Part shown: positions 33,461 through 37,896 of the stretch, piece by piece
How positions within the stretch are numbered: the stretch's first letter is position 1
Layout: every line of letters begins with the position of its first letter
Assembly: GCA_002716125.1 (NCBI GenBank)
Contig: PAZH01000059.1
Coordinates: 1 to 37,896, forward strand
Direction of reading: 5' to 3'
DNA from: Rhodospirillaceae bacterium
GTDB taxonomy: Bacteria; Pseudomonadota; Alphaproteobacteria; UBA8366
Length of the DNA stretch: 37,896 nucleotides
Translations under genes and position numbers: made by a program
Notes under the pieces: generated by a model
Databases searched by the model: none
What the model saw: only the letters and a program-made list of their open reading frames with translations
Told to the model about the DNA's origin: nothing

Positions 33461-33604
33461 TTCTTGCTCGAATTTGCTCGATTATTGTCCATCTCGCGGG
33501 GCCGGTTTGGCACCCAGTTACCGAGTTTTCGCGAAAAGTCTTGAGAAATCGTAAATATTTCGTCCTACCGAGAAGATAATTCGGCCGGCGCGCGCTGGGA
33601 AATT

Positions 33605-33620
33605 TGGCATACCGCCTGCA
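33605..33620 (+). promoter_or_regulatory. candidate sigma-54 promoter upstream of lytic transglycosylase
   Basis: TGGCATACCGCCTGCA matches the sigma-54 consensus TGGCACG-N4-TTGCW, with the essential GG (33606-33607) and GC (33618-33619) 10 nt apart. Transcription would start about 33631, leaving a short leader before TTG 33647. No enhancer-binding protein gene is in the window. Confidence 0.4.
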
Positions 33621-33646
33621 TAATCCCCCTTAGATTGGAGGATGCG

Positions 33647-34372
33647 TTGGTTTCTTCGGAGACATTCAAGTGTTGCGTATGGCTGGCGGCGGCCGTTGTG
33701 TTGGCCGGTGCTTGGGCTGTGCCGGCGGCTGCGAAACCGCAGAACCCTGCGGATTTATGCATCAGCGCCGTTGCGGAACAGGAAGCGGCACATGGCATCC
33801 CGCGCCATCTCTTGCGAGCGATTTCCATTGCTGAATCAGGCCGCTGGCTCGGATCGCGCAAGGCAACTCTTGCCTGGCCCTGGACCGTTACGTCCGGTGG
33901 TAAGGGGACCTACTATAAATCTAAATCCGCCGCGATCCGCGCGGTCCGCAAATTACAACGCCGCGGCGTTCGCAATATCGACGTCGGCTGCATGCAGGTG
34001 AATCTCCGCTATCACCCGAAAGCCTTCAAATCGCTCGGACAAGCATTCGATCCGCGGGCCAATGCCGCCTATGCGGCCGGTTTCTTACGAAAATTGCGCG
34101 ACGACAAACGTTCTTGGACCCAAGCGGTGAAGCATTATCATTCCGCGACCCGCTCGTTGAACCGGCCTTACCACGCGAAAGTGTACAAGATTTGGCGGGG
34201 GGAACGCCGCAAGGCGCGGAAAATCCAGATCGCCAATAATCGTTTGCAACGCCAGCAAGCGCGCGCACGCTTCCAACACAAACGCGCCGAACGCCTCCTG
34301 GCCGACAACCGCTTTGCGGCCCGCTCGCAGCGCTGGCTGGACCGGGCATCCAAGCGGCTTTTTAAGCAATAG
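33647..34372 (+). CDS. secreted lytic transglycosylase (SLT domain)
   Basis: A 241-residue periplasmic protein. The signal peptide runs about 1-29 (VWLAAAVVLAGAWAVPAAA). An SLT-type lytic transglycosylase domain follows, with catalytic E63 in RAISIAESGR and the GCMQVNLRYHPKAF and AAYAAGFLRKL motifs. The C-terminal 70 residues are very basic and helical (many Arg/Lys/Gln) and may bind cell wall or nucleic acid. It cleaves peptidoglycan glycan strands. The start is probably TTG at 33647 with GGAGG 5 nt upstream; TTG 33635 is the alternative. It has a candidate sigma-54 promoter. It converges with the CoA-transferase gene, 12 nt apart. Confidence 0.83.
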   Translation: MVSSETFKCCVWLAAAVVLAGAWAVPAAAKPQNPADLCISAVAEQEAAHGIPRHLLRAISIAESGRWLGSRKATLAWPWTVTSGGKGTYYKSKSAAIRAVRKLQRRGVRNIDVGCMQVNLRYHPKAFKSLGQAFDPRANAAYAAGFLRKLRDDKRSWTQAVKHYHSATRSLNRPYHAKVYKIWRGERRKARKIQIANNRLQRQQARARFQHKRAERLLADNRFAARSQRWLDRASKRLFKQ

Positions 34373-34384
34373 CAGCGGACGCGT

Positions 34385-35599
34385 TCAGATAACGCCTTTT
34401 TCCTTGAGGGCCGCGATTTCGGCCGCCGACATACCCAGCAAATCACCGTAGATACCTTCAATACCGTCGCCGAGCGGCGGGCCGACATGCTTCACCCGTC
34501 CCGGCGTTTTCGAGAGTTTCGGAATGACTCCCGGCACCACGATCTCGCCCGCATCCGGGTCGTTAAAGCGCAAGAGATTGTCGCGCGCCTCGAATTGAGG
34601 ATCTTCAAAGATATCGGCAACGGAATTGATCGCACCACACGGCACTTCCCCATCGTTGCACTTTTGCAGGACCTCGGTTTGGGTGTAACTGCGCGTGAAA
34701 TCGGTTACCAACCCGTCGACCGTCTCGCGGTTCGCGATGCGCTGCGCCGTCGTTTCGTACATATCCGATCCGGCCAGTTCCGGCTTTCCCATCACCCGCG
34801 TAAGGCGTTCGAACATCTTGTCGGATGTACAAGCGATCGAGACCCATTTGTCGTCACCCGTCTGAAAATGCCCGTGCGGGCACGCGAGTTTCGTGCCCAT
34901 ACCCTCGCGTTGCCGGATCGTGCCCTCCTTCGCATAGGCTGGTACCAATTCGTCGAGAAACCGGAAAATCGACTCATAAAGCGCCATATCGATCACCTGG
35001 CCTTCGCCGGTCGCATCGCGGCTTTTCAGCGCCAAGAGGATACCGAGCGCGCCGTAAAGTCCCGACGTATAGTCCGCGAGCGAGGTCGAACCCGGTGTGA
35101 CCGGCGGCCCGTCCGGCATACCGGCGAGATAGGTGAGACCGCCGAACGCCTGCGCAATGCGCGCGAATCCAGGGCGTTCCTTGTACGGACCGTATTGGCC
35201 GTAACCCGATATCCGCAACAGCACCAATCCGGGATTCACCGCGCTCAGTACGTCCCAACCGAGGCCCCAGCGTTCCAAGGTGCCGGGGCGAAAATTCTCG
35301 CACATCACATCCGACACCTTTACGAGGCGCTTTAGAATATCGACACCCTCGGGTGTCCGCAGGTCGAGGGTCACCGACGTCTTGTTTCGCGATTCCGTCA
35401 TCCAAGCGAGTGTGTCGCCGTCGCGGTCGGTCTTTGTCCCGTAATGCCGCCACGGATCGCCGCCCTTCGGATTTTCCACTTTGATCACTTCAGCGCCGAA
35501 CTCGGACAGAATCGTGGAGGCAAAGGGTGCGGCGACAAACGTCGCGATATCGAGTATTCGAACACCCGCAAGGGGGAGATTGCTTTCGCTATCCGTCAT
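34385..35599 (-). CDS. CaiB/BaiF (class III) CoA-transferase
   Basis: A 404-residue family III CoA-transferase. The N-terminal LAGVRILDIATFVAAPFA and AEVIKVENPKGGDPWR are typical; CENFRPGTLERWGLG follows near 100-114; the catalytic Asp is D176 in TSLADYTSG. These enzymes move CoA between carboxylic acids, for example in formyl-CoA, carnitine or bile-acid metabolism. The acceptor acid is unknown. No acyl-CoA dehydrogenase or hydratase is adjacent, so it appears to be a stand-alone gene. It starts with ATG at 35599. Confidence 0.9.
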   Translation of the reverse strand: MTDSESNLPLAGVRILDIATFVAAPFASTILSEFGAEVIKVENPKGGDPWRHYGTKTDRDGDTLAWMTESRNKTSVTLDLRTPEGVDILKRLVKVSDVMCENFRPGTLERWGLGWDVLSAVNPGLVLLRISGYGQYGPYKERPGFARIAQAFGGLTYLAGMPDGPPVTPGSTSLADYTSGLYGALGILLALKSRDATGEGQVIDMALYESIFRFLDELVPAYAKEGTIRQREGMGTKLACPHGHFQTGDDKWVSIACTSDKMFERLTRVMGKPELAGSDMYETTAQRIANRETVDGLVTDFTRSYTQTEVLQKCNDGEVPCGAINSVADIFEDPQFEARDNLLRFNDPDAGEIVVPGVIPKLSKTPGRVKHVGPPLGDGIEGIYGDLLGMSAAEIAALKEKGVI

Positions 35600-36319
35600 G
35601 ATGCGCTTTCCGGAAAGTTACCTTGGAAATGCAATATAGGCGGGCATGTCCGGGCGTACAGCGCGATTGACTCGCTGAAGGATCGCCCGGAAAATAACCG
35701 CTAAGTCATTCATAACAGTCGTGCGAACGAGGTTACGGAATGCGAAAGCAGGGGTTCAAATACATCTCATTCGGCTTGCTCTTGGCTGGCTTCGCCATGG
35801 TTTCCGCAGGGATCGCGGAAGCGGCTTCCAAACGCGGCGTGCCGCTGAAGCTCCGCGCCAGTGACAAGGCGGATGCGGAAGTCGTCGAAGAAGTCCTGCT
35901 CTACGAAAATTCCCACGCATTGGTGATCGGAATCGACGCGTACACCAACGGCTGGCCGCGCCTCTCCATGGCCGTGAAAGACGCGGAACTCGTCGCCGAA
36001 GCGTTGAAGAAGAAGGGTTTCGACGTCACGCTGGTGTTGAACCCGAAATCAGATGAGTTGAATCGGGCGTTTGAAGAATTCTTCATCCTCAAGGGTGAAG
36101 ACCCGGATGCCCGCCTTTTTGTCTGGTATGCGGGACACGGCCATTCGGAACGCAATGAAGGTTTCTTGGTCCCTGCCGACGCGCCGACACCGGCGAAACG
36201 GGGACAATTCCGGCTAAAGTCACTTGCGCTTCGCCGGATCGGCGAGTTTGTGCGACTTGCTGAATCGAAGCATGCCTTTGCCATCTTCGATAGCTGCTTT
36301 TCCGGCACCGTGTTCGAAA

Positions 36320-36327
36320 GCGCGCGC
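36320..36327. repeat. (GC)4 dinucleotide tract at the frameshift site
   Basis: Four GC units at 36320-36327 are followed by CTTG. Adding one GC unit restores a continuous frame reading GAA-AGC-GCG-CGC-GCC-TTG (Glu-Ser-Ala-Arg-Ala-Leu) into the downstream coding frame. This is the most economical explanation of the frameshift. Confidence 0.6.
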
Positions 36328-36916
36328 CTTGCCGCCCGCCGCCGTCACCCGGGCAACCACCCTGCCCGTCCGACAATTTCTAACCTCGGGCGATGCGGGA
36401 CAGACGGTCTCCGATAACGGCACCTTCCGCGAGTTGTTCCTGCGCGCCTTGAACGGCGAAGAGAAAACGGATGCGAACAGTGACGGCTACGTCACCGCGA
36501 GCGAGATGGGCTTGTTCCTGACGGACCGCGTGACCAACCTGACACAATCCAAACAAACGCCCCGTTACGGCAAACTCCGCGACAAGGATTGGGACCGCGG
36601 CGACTTCGTTTTCCGCCTGCCCGTCGTCGAGAAGCCGAAACCGAAGCAAGTCGCGACAGTCACACGAGGATCGGGTACCGGCGAAGCCGCCGCAAAATTG
36701 CAACAAGAAACCGTGTTCTGGGAATCCATCAAAGACAGTGGCGATGCGGACGCCTACAAGGCTTATCTCGAATCTTATCCGACCGGTACGTTCGCCCCGC
36801 TGGCTAAGGTAAAGCTTAGATCCGCGGAAAAGGACGAAGCGGCGCAACAGCGCGCCTTCGTTGACGAGCGCAAGAAGCTCGAAGCGGAACGCGCCCGCTT
36901 GGACGCCGAAGCCGCA

Positions 36917-37114
36917 GCCCGGCGAAAGGCTGAAGAAGAGGCACGCAAAAAAGCGTTCGCGGAAGAACGTGCCAAGCTCGCGGCGGAACGCGCCAAATTC
37001 GCCGCCGAAGCCGAAGCGCGGCGCAAGGCCGAGGAAGAGGCCCGACGTAAGGCCTTTGCCGAAGAGCAAGCGAAGATTACCGCGGAACGCGAACGACTGG
37101 CTAAGGAACAGCAA
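36917..37114 (+). repeat. two tandem 99-bp (33-residue) coiled-coil repeats
   Basis: Codons from 36917 and from 37016 encode two copies of a 33-residue unit, each beginning ARRKAEEEAR. They are in register, charged and Ala-rich, consistent with a long coiled-coil spacer in the caspase-like protein. DNA identity between copies is visibly lower than protein similarity, so the duplication is not recent. Confidence 0.75.
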
Positions 37115-37896
37115 GCTCTCGCAGCGCAACAGAAACAGCAATTGGCGGCGCTAACGCCGAATACGCAAGCTCGAGACCTCGAATCACTATTACGGCAGAA
37201 CCCGAATTTCGATGGCCGACCCATTTGGGCCGGCACCAAGTGGAATTTAAAAGGCGTGAACGGAAAATCGGGTACGCTAAAATTTGATGAATCCGGTCGG
37301 AAATACGTCTTCGACATCGATCCAGAATCGTTTAACGGCTTCATCAAATGCGAAGGCGACGTTGACCGCAAAGGTAACTTTCCTAAACTCGAGTGCAGCC
37401 ACAGCTTTAGTTACGATAACTATGCCGGTGGTTCGGTGTTTCAGGTAAATTTCGAGAATCATGGTGCCATCGGAAGTGATGTTTTTCCCAACCCTGCCCT
37501 AAAAGAAAAAGTCCTAGCGGCATTAGAAGGAAAGGCCGGCAACTCAGGCGGCATCGCTTACTTAAATCCCGATCAAATCCGCGCCCTCGTCATCGACAAC
37601 TCCGCGACTTTCGAAGGTCGCAAAGGGAAGGTCGAATTCACGTTCGAAGAGGATGGAGACGTAACCGCAAAGTTCGGGTTCGGAAAGAAGGATTATGGCA
37701 CTTGAACAATCTCCAGCGGCCGGCTTTGCCTCAAATTCGAGCGCTTTGGGGGCGGCCGGCGGATTTGCCCGCTTCTCTCGATTTCGGGCGACACCATCTA
37801 CACTTATAAAGAAAAGGGTAAGGTCAACCGGACGTGGGACTTTGAACGCCTACCCGACGCATTCACCAAGTTAATCGCCAAACAATCCTAGCCCCA

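Larger units (their letters stand above)
35740..37891 (+). pseudogene. secreted caspase-like peptidase (C14) gene, broken by frameshift and nonsense codon
   Basis: The 5' part (from ATG 35740) encodes a signal peptide (about 1-29) and a caspase-like domain with the His/Cys dyad H133 (WYAGHGH) and C186 (FDSCFSG). After FESAR (about 36327) the frame runs into a stop at 36417, but the family sequence continues one frame over: ALPPAAVTRATTLP, an EF-hand-like DANSDGYVTASE, a charged coiled coil with a 33-residue repeat, and a beta-rich C-terminus. That frame hits TGA at 37703-37705, yet beyond it 61 more codons in the same frame (TISSGRLCLKFERF, then GDTIYTYKEKGKVNRTW) look coding and end at TAG 37889-37891. 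GTWTISSG would be natural if TGA were TGG. Either two real lesions or sequence errors. Confidence 0.8.

Noticed and set aside
36840..37140. Repeated GAA/GCC/CGC-rich codons suggesting a CRISPR or satellite array
   Set aside because: They are in-frame 99-bp coiled-coil coding repeats, without spacers or leader.
37703..37705. TGA read as tryptophan by a variant genetic code
   Set aside because: Several coupled genes here end with TGA exactly where the family ends (for example the ATGA overlaps), so TGA is a normal stop in this genome.

Overview
The window looks like a chromosomal segment of a GC-rich (by eye about 58-60%) alphaproteobacterium, probably Rhodospirillales-like. The taxonomic call rests on a CpdR-type receiver protein, a Zur with GTTATAAC-centred operators, alphaproteobacterial SufE and IscU-like proteins, and many catabolic families (TauD/TfdA, CaiB/BaiF, nitronate monooxygenase-like, NIPSNAP). 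It is densely coded, with no gene-free stretch above 300 bases, and I see no phage, IS element or CRISPR array. LAYOUT: 1-2.4 kb: tRNA-Val(CAC), a TauD/TfdA dioxygenase, a small membrane protein and a receiver-domain regulator. 2.5-7.9 kb: a leftward catabolic cluster (NIPSNAP, sulfatase, halohydrin dehalogenase, ThDP lyase, nitronate monooxygenase-like protein), divergent from a DHA2 MFS exporter. 9.5-11.2 kb: a DMT transporter and a PAS_5 protein. 11.2-22 kb: a zinc-limitation island. Rightward are folE and an iron-type alcohol dehydrogenase; leftward is a coupled operon zur-COG0523-cysS-sufE-iscU-like; rightward again are hisI, dihydroorotase and an iota-class carbonic anhydrase; then a second COG0523 GTPase and DUF1826. 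Four promoters share one design: a TTGNNN -35 box, a 16-nt spacer, and a TATAAC -10 box inside a GTTATAAC palindrome that I read as the Zur operator. 22-30.6 kb: an amidohydrolase, a FAD oxidoreductase, a secreted EF-hand amidohydrolase, a DUF91/NucS-like nuclease, a nitroreductase, an SRPBCC protein, an alpha/beta hydrolase and an unknown protein. 30.8-35.6 kb: an SGNH hydrolase, tRNA-Val(GAC), a second TauD protein, CpdR, a lytic transglycosylase and a CaiB/BaiF CoA-transferase. 35.7-37.9 kb: a secreted caspase-like gene broken by a frameshift and a TGA codon. HOW THE ISLAND MAY WORK (inference): when zinc is scarce, Zur releases GTTATAAC operators. Two COG0523 GTPases would then handle or allocate metal, while alternative enzymes cover zinc-dependent steps: a HisI with one zinc-ligand Cys replaced by Asp, a dihydroorotase with Gln for the first His of HxH, an Fe-type alcohol dehydrogenase, and a carbonic anhydrase of the iota/COG4337 family, some members of which are reported to work without metal. 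The most noteworthy items are this iota carbonic anhydrase in a Zur island, the halohydrin dehalogenase with complete diagnostic motifs inside a catabolic operon, and the doubly broken caspase-like gene.
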